Source: Serendipita indica DSM 11827
Lineage: Eukaryota > Basidiomycota > Agaricomycetes > Sebacinales > Serendipitaceae
Reading direction: 5' to 3'
Assembly (NCBI GenBank): GCA_910890315.1
Contig: CAJVGD010000012.1
Location: 1,200,991-1,264,990, forward strand
DNA length: 64,000 nt
Shown: in pieces, positions 52,900 to 64,000 of the stretch
Numbering within the stretch: position 1 is the first letter of the stretch
Layout: each line of letters begins with the position of its first letter
Translations under genes and position numbers: made by a program
The notes under the pieces: model-generated
Database searches by the model: none
Told to the model about the DNA's origin: nothing
The model's input: only the letters and a program-made list of their open reading frames with translations

Positions 52900-55582
52900 A
52901 TGCATCTGAGTGCTGCACCGCGACAGCATGCCAGCTCGTCCAGGGATCCAGACCGCGGGCCTCCTTCGTCCTCGAAAGCTGGTGCTGGCAGCCCTACAAA
53001 GTCGGGCACGACCGATGCTCCCAAGAAGAAGGAGAAGCGGAGAATGATAGAATGGAAATACACGACAGCACCTATGAATGCGCGTGATCTCGCGCGTGAC
53101 GATGATTTCATCAGGTATACCGCCGTTTTGCTGAACAGACTCTTGGAAACATTCTGCTGACCGTGTTGTCAATAGCCACATGCTTGTCGAATGTCTGGGG
53201 ACTATTGAACCCTTGTCCGTTCACAAAATGGACGCCTCTCGTAAACTTCCGACTTGGGAACCCGATGTTATTCTCGCTATCGTTCAAAAGGTACTCTTGC
53301 CCTCCGTCTTATTGGATTGTATTTAACTCGGTCTGCAGTACGTTGTCAATTCCCCACCGGGGCGTGGCGCTGTTGCCCCATACGCACGCGTCAAACCAGC
53401 TGTCGATATCCTCCTGCAACTCCGGAATGTTCAACGCTATATATGGCACAAGTCACAATATCAGATCAATGCATTTGCAACGTATGCCCGATTTCTCCGC
53501 GTATTCGGTAAAACTCATTGTGTTATCAGTCATATGTCTCGTTATCTCGAACTCTACTTACCGGGCGGCTCCATCGAAGTCGCGCAGACATCTCGTTACT
53601 CGCACAAGACTGGAAAATCGGAGCTTTGTGTGATTGCGGTAAAACCACTCAAGCCAGGGCAAACGATTACCGACTTGAAAGGTGTGTTAAACGCCATGGG
53701 AACATCGTATAGCTGACCATTTCAAGGCTCGATGGCGGACTTGACCGCCGAAGAGGACGAAGAGCTCAAAGAGATTCGAGGAGCGGGAGCGCGGCGAGAC
53801 TTTTCGGTCATTTTCAGTCATTCAAGAAACGTCAATCATCTCTTCCTGGGTCCAGCGCGGTTTGTCAACGTGGGTTGCTTCTCTGAAGAGGTTCACTCGC
53901 TCACTCTTCGTAGCATGATTGCGAAAACAACTGCGAGTTATTTCGAGACGGACGATACATTACATTCAAAGTTCTCAGACCCATAGCGGCAGGGGAGGAA
54001 ATCACCGCCCACTATGGTGAAGACTACTGTAAGTCGAGTCTGATTATACGACGTTGGCTGATGACCGGCCAGTTGGCAAGAACAATCGACGCTGTCTTTG
54101 CGCTACCTGCGAGCACAAGGGCATTGGCGGGTACGCCATCGAATCCGACTGGTCGCTCCACTCTTCCGAATCCGAGTCCAACGAACCCCCCGCTGCACCC
54201 CCACAAGACAAACCACCAAACGTCCAGAGGCGACGGCGGACCGAACTCGACAACCTCAAAGAGAACCTCACCGACCTGATGAAAGCCCCCGTGCTGCCCG
54301 TCAGCGCAAGTGAGGATAGCGAGGATGACGAAAAGCGCAAACGGAAGAAACGAAAGGAGAAGAAGGAAAAGGAGCGGAATAAAGAGACGAGTCGGACTCG
54401 TGATCGAGATGCGACGCCCTCTTGTGCTCCATCGAGTAAAGCATCGACAAACGGGGTGCCGGTGTCTGGGACTAGTGGAGCCGCGCAGCTGCCGACTCCG
54501 TCTACGACTCGCAGCTATCGATCTACATCAAGTGGGACTCCGAAATTGGACGAGGGCGGCGATGAAGCGCGGCCGTCTGAAAAAGTCAAAACGCAACGAC
54601 AGCGAAATAACGTCATTCTGACGCCACCTCCTTCGAACAAGACACATAGTGCCGACGAGGAGGAGAGTGACTCGGATGCTGACGCGCCCAGACGATCGAC
54701 GCGATCAAGAACGCGGACTACGACTGGCAAAGGCAAAGGGAAGTCCTCGGCGTCCACATCAAAGAGTGCCGCATCGAATGACTCGGATGCCGATGAATCG
54801 AGCAGCACCTCGAATGAATCTGATTCGGACGACTCGGAGGAGACGACGTCTTCAGAGGAAGAGAGTCGTCGGGTATATGCGTTTCGACAGCGAAAGTTGC
54901 GGGATAAGGCGAATGCTTGGGCATCCGCTCGACGGAATGGGAACGCTGGTGGTTCTGGTCTGGTCCATCTCAGCGACGTTGGCTGCTTCGAAAAGGGCAA
55001 GACGTGCATTATCTGCAAGTGGAATGAGCTCGAAACTAAAACGAGTTGACCTGTGGAAGGTATGTACCCGTCAACGTAAAGACACTTCTGACGTTTTACA
55101 GATGCAAGCGACATTTTAACATCTATGGCGCAGCGTGGCCGAGTCGTATCAGCCCTACCAACCTGGTTAATTCTAGCCGCGAGAACTCGCCAGGCCCCAA
55201 CGACACGTTCGCGAACGTCTATCGCCATCATACTGCCGCCAACAGCCATCCAATGAACAAGAACCGACAAGACGACGACGGGAAACGTCCGCTCAAGCGG
55301 CGGAAGACAGAAGCTGACTTGGACCCGCACTCAGAACTCGCGCGTGCGGAGCGGTTCCTCGAACGGGAACGTGAGCGCCGAAAGGCCAAGGCTTCGGATG
55401 AGAGTAGTGCAGAGGAGGCACCCAAGCGGAAAGTTGGTCGACCTAGAAAGCACCCGTTGCCCAATCCAGTCTCTGCTGATCAGCCTCCTGTCGTCAAGCG
55501 GGGGCGAGGCCGACCGCGCAAGTATCCGCGACCCGAGGGCGCACAAGGCGCTTCACGTGCGCGAGATGCTGAAGATCGCTGA
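52900..55582 (+). CDS. SET9: SET9/SUV420-type histone H4-K20 methyltransferase
   Basis: Chromatin enzyme that methylates histone H4 lysine 20. ATG 52900 starts a Ser/Pro/Lys leader, then RRMIEWKYTTAPMNARDLA. Exon joins at 53115-53174, 53290-53338, 53681-53726, 53870-53918 and 54028-54073 give the Suv4-20 N-domain (HKSQYQINAFATYARFLRV) and SET domain: RYLELYLPGGSIEV, SELCVIAVKPLKPGQTI, FLGPARFVN|HDCENNCELF, RYITFKVLRPIAAGEEITAHYGEDYF. The post-SET Cys cluster CLCATCEHKGIGGYA follows. A long acidic/basic tail follows, then the conserved C-terminal TCIICKW...RCKRHFNIYGAAWPSR (55000-55140), typical of fungal SET9, and two AT-hooks (KVGRPRKHP, GRGRPRKYP). The literal frame ends at 55582, but coding signal continues. 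Confidence 0.87.
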
Positions 55583-57566
55583 AGAATCGTCTGCGGAGGA
55601 TAGTGATGATTTGATCTTTGATTTTGGACACGCCTCGCGCGGGCATCTCCCTCTTCGACGGCATGCGTCTCACCTTCACCATCACCATCACCTCCGCCCC
55701 CGAAATTATACAGCTTCCAGCCGAACCCGGCCATGTATGCGGCCAAAAAACTACGAGGGCCCGTAATGGTTCTCCGAGAAGAGATTTCCGATGTGGAAGA
55801 GGTGGAAGAGGACGAGTCGAATACGAATGCAATGTCCCTCGATGACGAGCCGCGGCCGTTTCTTGCATGGATGCCCCGCCGTGACCATGATGGTTCCAAC
55901 CAGAACGAGGAATTGCACCATTTCGTTAGGAAGCGTTCGCCTACGCTGGGTTCCAAACGGCGCAGAGGCACCGATACCGATGGCGAAGACGAAATTGAGC
56001 CTATCCAGGGGCTCGTTCGTCGGAGCTTTGGATTGTGGCGGTCCGGAAACCCGCAGAGCTTTGCAGTGGAACGAAGAAAGGTTGACCCTGCTACCGATAT
56101 TGCAGAGGAACCCTTTTTCCCTATCCAACAACCCTCGCGGGAGACTTGTTCTCCCGAAGGCTGCCGCCGCCACCCAACACGCCTGTTCGGAATCAACGAG
56201 AACCCCAACGGCGTATTCAAAGGAAATGCTGTCCAAGCTCAGCTTATATCAACGTCCACGGACTCAATCCGCATCTACCTCACAGCCCAACAAAGTCTTC
56301 AACGTCTCGCCAAAGGCCAGCTCGTTGTCACGGATAGAACCAACTTCCATTGTCATCTCGCGCCTGCAGCCGACATATTTGGGTCCTCAGCGTAGTCACG
56401 TTCATGTGACCCAAACCCATGATGATGATGCATCGACCACCACGCAGCCTTCCATCGTGGAGGAGGCGACTTGGACCAAAGCAAGACCATGGAAGCGCCC
56501 AGAGTCACAAGATCTGCCGCCTCAAACTGTGACGAACACTCGTCGGTCCAAGTCGATTGTCAGCGTCCCGCTGTATGACTCGGGAGAGGAAGAGGTCACG
56601 CTTTCCACGGCCGAAGTGGGACACCTGACCTTACCGTGGCTCATGATATTGAATGGCGTGACGATTTCGACGAAGAGGAGCGTCAAGTTGAGCTTGCTCT
56701 CAATACGTTGACGGACCACTACTCAGAGGACGATGGCGAATTGGCATCCGGCCAGCGCTTTGCGTCCAACTCATACCTTCATCTACTAAGCATCAAATAA
56801 TCGCCCCGGCTGCTTCTATAAACGAGCTTTCCAGAGGATCTAATGTGGAGGACCGGCTACCAAAGCAACGACGACGGGAGGAGGTATGTTTCTAGCCTTC
56901 TGTACTATACGATGAATCTCAGTCTTTCTTTTCTTTCCCTCTGCTCGGCCACTGCTCTCTTTCGACCTTGGTGCACCTTTTCGCTGTTTGGGATCCGGCC
57001 GCAAGTTGCGTAGCGTACCATCGCCACCGTTCGAAACACAGCCCTTGTACAACTATCACAACGCTAGGGTCCCCAGTCCGATGTTTGGGCCGGACGCAAC
57101 GGTGAAGTCCCCGGTCGTACGCCCTGCTCGCCCACGGTCAAACTCGTTTTCCATTCTCGAAGAGCACTTGTCTTCTGGATTTGGCTGCGTCCAGCTCCCT
57201 CCTGGCTCCAGGCGTGCGCGTGACAAATTGCGACATTACGAAGCGACGACCGGGGTCTCTACGCCTTTTACAGATGTTCGCATACGCTGTCGAGACCTCG
57301 TTATAGAGCTGAAGAGGCGAACCGGAAGAACAACGTCGCTTACCACTGGAGAATGTCGTTCCCCGCCGACTCCAAAGTCCTCTCGCCAGGCCGTCAGGGG
57401 AAGCTCAATGCCACCGTTGGAGCTGGGATTGTTCGAGAATGAGCTTGAAGCTGCTAGTAGCGCGGAGGAGCCTGCAGAGGATTGGGACGACCTGTATTCG
57501 CTGGCTAACACCGACCGTGCGTTGACATGGAACCCTCATAGCAATCGCAGGTATCTTGTTCGATAA
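55583..57566 (+). CDS. Probable C-terminal continuation of SET9 (or separate gene), frame-broken
   Basis: Protein-like sequence continues directly past the SET9 stop in shifting frames: VREMLKIAEESSAEDSDD (55555-55610), KKLRGPVMVLREEISDVEE (55740-55800), SKRRRGTDTDGEDEIEPIQ, RRSKSIVSVPLYDSGEEE (56540-56600), then HDIEWRDDFDEEERQVELAL (56640-56700), and PAASINELSRGSNVEDRLP before a GTATGT donor at 56882. A last exon (about 56985-57566) has ARPRSNSFSILEEHLSSGFG and EDWDDLYSLANTDRALTW. No domain is recognised; it is disordered and Ser/acid-rich. The frame must change at least four times between 55570 and 56790 without plausible introns. I favour a long disordered SET9 tail with indels, but a separate gene cannot be excluded. 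Confidence 0.45.
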
Positions 57567-57930
57567 TCTATTTTTCTTTGCTGTCGTTATCCTGTCGTGT
57601 ATATGTTATTTTTGGATGCATGGCGTTTTGCTGATGGAGAAATCGCAATTGGGTCTTGGGGGGGCCCCCTACTTCCCCGTGCCAGGAGCTCTACTGTTCT
57701 AGGGTAACATTGGATGGATCAATATAGCTATGACAATGGACAGTAGGTTATCTCGAGTCAGAGGCTCATGTGAACATCGGCTGTCCGTTACTGCGGTTCA
57801 TGAGGGTATCATGGAAGATAATTGCGTGCATTGCGAATCATGGCATCCATGCTTGACGCCAGCCGGCAATCGATGGCCAGGCTCCACACGCCCACTTAAC
57901 CCCGACCTGCTCCAACGACCGCCTTCATCC

Positions 57931-60142
57931 ATGGCAAAGAAGAAAAAAGGAGCAAGCTCTAAAATTTCGGCCACATCATCAGTGAATGTACCAGAAAATC
58001 CAACTCGCGAAAATGTTTCTATACTAGCCGAGACACTTGGGAACATCGATTTACACTATGAGGCAGCACCACCGTCTCCAACTGAGATGGCGGAGAGCGT
58101 TATTTTTTCACCAAGGTCTCCGGTTCATGCATTACTCTGTCCGGTGGAGGACGAAAAGTCCATCGACTGCTCAACAAGCAAGCCATTTATTCCAGCTTGG
58201 TAAGCACGCGAGTCGCTATACCACGTCTAATCTCTGCAATAGTTATAAATGGAACGGTGTTCCAACTAATGGCAGTCAGACTCGCCTGATGAAGCTTCTG
58301 GCGGGCAAGAAAAGAGAAATTATGACTGCCAACAAACGAATCTTAACCACGCGTGAACTCATCAGTGCCAGTGAAGCCGCCATATCTAATCTAGAGAATA
58401 CAATTGAGCGTGCATATCACGTTACAATTACTATGCAGATTTGCCTTCGGTCGCTAGAGACAGTATGCGACAATATAAAATCCCTTGACACTGGGAGTAC
58501 GAGTATCGACTCGACAAAAGAATCCAATTCCTTTAAAACATGTCACACGGTTATCTCATATATAGGATTGCCAAGTCAACTGGATGAGCTCAAGTCTCTC
58601 CCTGACCAGACGACACAGTTACTCGAAAGGATCGAAAATTTGGAAAGAATGACGCTACAGATGAAGAAGGAGCCTCTAGATTGGCGCATGGAGCTGGAAT
58701 TTCACCAATATGACCTCAAACAGCTCGAGATTCACCACAAGTCCTTGGGCGAGGTTATAAATGGAATCAAAAGCATTCTTTCGGCCATGCGACGGATTCC
58801 AACAGAGATCTGGGTCAAAGTCTTTGACTACTGGGTGAGGGAGCGTGACCTGGAGGCTGCTCATCACAGCCTTCCTTCTCCACTCCTCTTGGGCCAGGTG
58901 TGTAGCTCATGGCGCCAAATTGTCCTTGGAACACCCGCTCTATGGGTAAGGTTTGATATATACAAACCTACGCTGTGGCCACAATCAGTATTGGACAATT
59001 TGGAGAGGGCGAAGCAAGCAGCTGCAAGTAATGACCTTCATTACACATTTTTCGGCCATTTTAATCCGGCATGGGGTCATCAAGTACAACAGTTCCACAA
59101 TCCATACGCTCACGCATTCAGTACTCCCGGGCATTTTCCAGGGTTTAGTACGCCTACGAATGGAAGGATTGGTACGCCTACGAAAGAAGTCTTTGCACCG
59201 GTACCTTCGAGCATCTTAACAGGCTTCTTATCCACACATCTTCATGTCGGCATTTCCTTCGACTTTCACATCTATACTCCCCCGGTCAATGCGATTAAGA
59301 CACTCACTCTGACTGGCGCATCTACCGGATGGGGAAGCAACCTCAAGAGGTTCCTGGAGAGTTGTAGCTCAGTAGAAGAACTCATTTTGGAAAACATTTG
59401 GCTCACTGGCTCCAATTCGCTATCAATGCCAAATTTGAAGCGCCTATGTTTCCGAATCGATCGCTTTGAGCCTTTCGATATCTCGGTCTTCCTCCACTCT
59501 CAAATCAGAGACCTGGATATTCGCCATAATGGTTCTGACACTGTGGAATTAGGATCCAGTGCCGCGCCTTGTCTCACACACCTTCGGCACCTTGCGATCA
59601 CTCCGCATGAATATCCGCTCCTCACTCATATCATGACGCCAAACCTGAAGAGTATAACACTTTACCCAGCAAATCAGCGCACAGCAGTCGTCATATCTTC
59701 ACCGGGACTGCAAAGCGTCAATGAAGACTTGAATTCCACCCTTGTGGGATCTTTCATTACTTCACTTCTACCCAAACTTCAGAAAGTAGGGGAGATAAAG
59801 TTCATTGAGTGGACAATCCAATCAACCATAGACTGTGTCTATGTCTTGGAGAAAATCCTTAGTGTGTCGTCGTTGCTCCAGCATGTCCGCTTTGAGCAAT
59901 GCCATCTCAACGGGCCTGCACTCATTTGTCTTATTGCGAAGGCCAACAGTGGAAAGATCGACACAGAGGAGCTGCTCGCCACCACTGTACCCAAACTCGA
60001 CGATACCAATTCTTTCTCGCTCTCCGCAACCTGTAGGCTCAAGTCGTTGGCAGAGCTCACACTCTCCTCCTGTACTGGTTTGACGCGGGGCCAGTGTGAT
60101 GTCCTGGCATCGACAGTTGGCAAGTTGAACATCTATGTTTAG
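57931..60142 (+). CDS. F-box-like protein with coiled-coil N-terminus and LRR-like tail
   Basis: Starts at MAKKKKGASSKISATSSVN (ATG 57931; an in-frame ATG at 57730 is also possible). One intron at about 58201-58242 joins KPFIPAC to YKWNGVPTNG. A helical segment follows (KREIMTANKRILTTRELISA...ISNLENTIERA; further heptads near 58600-58760), then the F-box SAMRRIPTEIWVKVFDYW (58785-58840) and GQVCSSWRQIVLGTPALW. The C-terminal half is LRR-like (IKTLTLTGAS, VEELILENIW, ITLYPANQRT) and ends AELTLSSCTGLTRGQCDVLA...LNIYV. This architecture of coil, F-box and irregular LRR is a large expanded family in Agaricomycetes; substrates are unknown. Confidence 0.82.
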
Positions 60143-60289
60143 TATAATATGGAATGTGAATTGATTTCAATTGATATTGTCGTATGAACAAAATCCTGAA
60201 ACTGATAATCTAATTGCGGACAGATTTGAACCCAACCGCCATCTTGTAAACTTGACGATTGCTATGGAGCATCCTCAAATCCCAAATGA

Positions 60290-61525
60290 TGGTATTCTAC
60301 TCGAGTACGCAGTCTGGATTTGGTAGCTGGCAAAATTCTGATTGATTATCCAGCTCTGATACAAGGTCGTTAGTTGCTAGCGGTACAACGAGCGCATCCC
60401 AGATCCACAGGAAGTCTAAACAAGATGATCTCGCTTCTATCTCTCGGATAATCGAGCAAGATAGGAAGACGGTGGCACATTGCGAGTCGGCCATCTCTGC
60501 GCTTGAGCAGGCTATCACGTTTACCAATGCCAGTATACATGCAGAACAGGAACTGGTTTCACTTGGGAACATTCTTTTACATGCGGCACGGACCGGAGGT
60601 GTTACGGCTTCAGACAATTTCAGAACCCAACGGTCTGTGTATGAAGCTTGGGGCGGAGCGGTATTCCTGAGTGGAATAGATGCAAATAAAAATGATGGGA
60701 GCTCTCTTCATGGCCAATTTTCAGAAGGAAAGGGCCGTGTTACCGCGCTGCAGCGTAAACTTGGACCGGGAGGCATATCTTCACCCCCTCAAAACATCAC
60801 TTCAACGTCTTGAGGCCTACTATAAGTCACTATTTATCCTGTTCAATCTCTGATGCTTCGTCAGAATGAAAACAAAGGTGCTCCGTATCATGACCTGGGG
60901 GGAACTCTCCAAAGGTATCACAATTTAGAACGTCCACAATGTCTGGACGAAGGAGCATTTGACTCCTCTTCTCCCCAAGCTCACTATTCTTCGACTATAT
61001 TTCACAAACTTCACTAGTCCTCTCGGGGAGTCACTAGTGGAATTGGATATATACCACCACGAAAACGAATCCATCGCATATCTTCCATCATCGGTGACAC
61101 TCCCGAGTATCGAACGTCTTTCAATACCCGTGGTCGAGCATCATCTCCTGTCGCTGTTGACTCTCCCCAAGGTATCCCACCTCACTCTTTATCCCTCATC
61201 AATCGATTTAGATATCTTGGCGGAGAAGGTGATATCTGTCATACGGATTGTTCTCCCTTGCATCGTCCACCTTACTCTGGATGTATGGAAGGAGACTACC
61301 CAAGATATAAATGTGCGAGTGCAGTCGCATCTCTCATCGAGGTGCTGCCCCGCGTGAAGACTGCGGTTCGAGGAGTGCTCTTTCAAGAAGGGTGGTAATA
61401 TAAATTTGGTAGAAAAAAGGAAAATCGGCACATTGGACCTAGCGTTCGCATACTGTACTGGTTTAACGCAGACTGACTGTGAAATACTGACGTCGAAGGG
61501 GGTAAAGGTGAATGTCTACATGTAG
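60290..61525 (+). pseudogene. Decayed tandem copy of the preceding F-box gene
   Basis: Pieces in changing frames match the preceding gene: the N-terminal coil (SRIIEQDRKTVAHCESAISA, near 60440, against the REIMTANKR...ASEAAISN block), the LRR-like middle (PKLTILRLYFTNFTSP, LPKVSHLTLYPSSIDLD) and the exact end of the family (AFAYCTGLTQTDCEILTS then VNVYM before TAG at 61525). The F-box itself and most of the middle are missing or scrambled (60790-60960). Confidence 0.65.
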
Positions 61526-61815
61526 TATATCCTCTATGAACTATGTCATACCGCTCTATGCAAGCTACTCCAGCGAGAAAGATATCCATGGTACTTTCAG
61601 GGATCAGAGGGCCGATATCGTCATTGTAACTGAATCGTCAATGAGTCGCTGCCGGGTTAGTCTTGTTGTCAAAATTGCGATATAAGCAAAGATGTAATTG
61701 AGATAGACGGGTGGACCTCGCCCAGATGTCTGTATTCTCAACGAGGGTGTATAAAGTGAACTCTGTTCAAACGCAAGTTCATCGTTCGAACATGTCTACA
61801 CGTCTTCATATCTAC
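61526..61815. other. Spacer
   Basis: 290 bp, no feature seen beyond a TATAAAG-like element at 61750 and AT-rich sequence. Confidence 0.35.
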
Positions 61816-62410
61816 TCAAACTAAGGATGATCGTGTAAGCCCGCATAGGTGAGCATACCTAATTCCCTCTGCGGTGATCGTAACCGCACGCCCAGTCTTG
61901 GGAAAGTAGGTATACGGAGACACGCACGTCTTCGCCCGTCCGTTCGCTATCGAGCTCGAGGTGATCTTCCACTCTTCCTCCCTCGTTTCCCATGTCCTTA
62001 GTACTTCGAGGTCATCGACTGGGTACTGGCTCAATTTCGGTAAATTCGAATCTTGCAAGGGTGCGGCGATGGCTACGGAAGTTTGGCTCGGTTGAGGCAT
62101 AGATGAGTTGGTGGTCGGGTGGGCGCAGTGTAGAAGGGAGAGATAACAAAACTTGCAACCAGGACTATGTGCGATGATAAGCAAACATAATGGTATCAAG
62201 GGAGAATGGGATATACATATTCATGTCCATCAAACCGTCTAAATTCCCGCGCCACGACAGCTCAATATTGGATGGTCTCATCACATTCGTTCCGGCGAGG
62301 ATATCGGGTATAAGGCTAAGGAAGTGGAATGGCACGGTGGAAGTAAATTCGACAGACTTGATTGGTCGTACGGTGTTGCGTGCTCCGAGCATGATGAAAA
62401 AGGCATCCAT
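61816..62410 (-). CDS. Possible small hypothetical gene
   Basis: ATG at 62410 opens MDAFFIMLGARNTVRPIKSV and continues to FSLDTIMFAYHR (about 62170). A second frame then reads HCAHPTTNSSMPQPSQTS, YPVDDLEVLRTWETREEEW and TYFPKTGRAVTITAEGI down to 61816. A short intron or indel near 62165 would join them. I do not recognise a family; the charged second half looks like protein, the first half less so. Confidence 0.4.
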
Positions 62411-63159
62411 TTGATGCGGGAACCGAGCTTAGATTCTCCAAGCTTGATAGATTTTCAGCGTAGAGGACCGCCGCGACCGTCTAGGACGTACCCTTGTCAG
62501 TAGTCCGTCACTGGATGGGCGTAGTCAAGGTGCAGTGTCGTCAAAATCTTGAACGGCAATTTAAAGTATTGATACGTGCTCGGTACACCTGACAGAATTA
62601 GTTACCTTGGAACTGCCATTGCTGAATCTCCGTACGCAAAGGGAAATTTGTGAGATCATTGAAAAGGTTGAAGGTTTTGGACATTTGGTCACCATTTCGA
62701 ATCTATTACGTCCGCTTGATACGCAACTATTCCGCTTGTTGGGCCTTGGGTCATGTGTAACGCCCACTCTGTCACATCCTCGGACCCGAATCGTAACCGG
62801 AGACGCAAGTCGGAATAGCTCTGGCGGTGACACTGATGCGTAGAGTACAATGTCGCTTTCGAGAAAACCGTCGCCGGTATTGCAGAGAGGGACTAGTACA
62901 ACATCTCGGGTTAGTAAGTCGGGCTCTCAGACTCTGTCGTTGGCATTTGTCCATCCACGAATCCAAGTGCAATCAGAGTATATAGATAGTATTGTAAAAG
63001 TATGAAATCTGGGATATCAAAGTAGAGGGGAGACGTAAACCTTTTTGTATTTGCGCTTGTTTGTGCACACCTCGACCACGCCTTGACATTGGCCGTCTCC
63101 ATAAAAATCCCAATAATACGCAGCTGCTGTAAATCAGAGTAGCTGTCTGATATCTCATC
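62411..63159. other. Region without a resolved gene
   Basis: About 750 bp. Open stretches on both strands (62561-62843) overlap and none shows family motifs or splice continuity. Part of it should be the RPS8 promoter. Confidence 0.35.
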
Positions 63160-64000
63160 ATGGGTACGTCCTCATTTCCCATCCCATCGTTCATCTTGCA
63201 AGTTCTGGATTTGAATGTGGCCTGCTAACGTGTTGCTTATTCCCCTCTGATTGATCCATCTCTACGGATCTCAGGTATTTCCCGTTCTTCTTCACAAGCG
63301 GCGCGCGACGGTGGTCACCGACCACACTACCGCAAGAAGAGAAAGTTTGAGCTCGGCCGTCAGCCCGCGAGCACAAAACTCGGTGCAAAGCGTATTCACA
63401 CCGTTCGTACGCGTGGTGGAAATACAAAATACAGGGCGTTGCGATTGGACTCTGGTATGTGCATCTCCTCTCTTTTCCTTTTCCTCCTTCGACCTCTCTT
63501 TTTCTTCTTCATGCGTGTAAATGCTCATGTTTGATAGGCAACTATGCATGGGGATCAGAGCGTGACCTGCAAGACTCGCATCATCTCCGTCAACTACAAC
63601 GCCTCGAATAACGAACTCGTCCGTACCAACACGCTCGTTAAGGGTGCCGTCATCCAGGTCGATGCCACGCCATTCAGGCAATGGTACGAGAGCCACGTGA
63701 GTTACAACTCGTACATCCATATATAAACTCATAAAGTCTCTGAGTACGGTCAACCCGTCTCGACCAAGAAAGGGTGCGCGGCAGCTGCACCGAGACGACA
63801 GAGGAGAAAAGCCACAGTCGGAATTGACAAAGAAAAAGTATGAAGGCGCAAAAGGACGCCAAACTCGACCCTTCTCGAGACGCAGTTCGGTGCTGGTCGT
63901 TTGTATGCCGTCATTTCGAGCCGACCAGGCCAGGTTGGACGAGCAGATGGGTACATTCTCGAGGGCAAGGAGCTCAGTACGGTCTTCCACCTATTTTCGG
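63160..64000 (+). CDS. RPS8: 40S ribosomal protein S8 (partial at right edge; frame broken by indels)
   Basis: Start ATG at 63160 with an intron after the fourth base (63164-63274), a typical ribosomal protein gene layout. Exon 2 reads ISRSS... then [20 protein letters not shown] and [21 protein letters not shown]. After the intron at 63455-63537, NYAWGSE leads to [36 protein letters not shown] and, near the edge, [17 protein letters not shown] and [11 protein letters not shown]. These are highly conserved eS8 segments. Frame is lost at several places: two compensating single-base offsets at about 63292-63322, a two-base deficit near 63558, and at least two more between 63770 and 63890. The stop codon lies beyond 64000. 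As RPS8 is essential, sequence error or a retained second copy elsewhere must be considered. Confidence 0.85.

Overview
The window looks like a gene-dense nuclear stretch of a filamentous basidiomycete. Genes lie 50-500 bp apart and are cut by many GT-AG introns of roughly 45-60 nt. The content is typical of Agaricomycetes: long F-box/LRR-like proteins, NB-ARC/TPR NLR-like proteins, SET9, and a GH31 alpha-glucosidase. A Rhizoctonia/Ceratobasidium-type fungus is my guess from style alone; there is no marker in the window that proves it.

Layout. 1-25.4 kb is a conserved housekeeping block: GH31 alpha-glucosidase (5' end outside the window), Mediator subunit MED14, an SCY1-type pseudokinase, a membrane-anchored class 3 lipase-like protein, an F-box protein, a gamma-tubulin complex component, an unknown Ser/Pro-rich protein, a weak small gene and MCM2. 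25.7-46 kb is an accessory, duplicated region. It holds two copies of a short-chain dehydrogenase (the second broken), three NLR-like genes of one family (SesB-like alpha/beta hydrolase, then NB-ARC, then TPR array), and two rearranged fragments of the neighbouring DBF4 gene. 46-64 kb returns to core genes: DBF4, an importin-alpha-like gene, a DUF3128/EMI1-like gene, the H4K20 methyltransferase SET9 with a long tail, an F-box gene with a decayed tandem copy, and ribosomal protein S8 running off the right edge.

How they relate. MCM2 and DBF4 both act at replication origin firing (Dbf4-Cdc7 phosphorylates MCM2), and DBF4 carries three MluI cell-cycle boxes in its promoter. The NLR cluster is the most dynamic part. 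Its flanks, leaders and pieces of DBF4 and SDR have been copied with it. NLR1 and NLR2 share a sharply bounded near-identical tract in the NB-ARC region (gene conversion). NLR2 and NLR3 have each amplified their own near-identical 126-bp TPR units, in NLR2 with a 378-bp higher-order period.

Caution. Several stretches from 38 kb onward (38.8, 43.3-44.4, 50.7-51.0, 55.5-56.8, 60.3-61.5 and 63.3-64.0 kb) carry clustered small indels that break clearly conserved coding sequence, including the essential RPS8. Either decay or uncorrected sequencing/assembly error could explain them, and the RPS8 case favours error. All intron boundaries were placed by eye from splice motifs and protein continuity.
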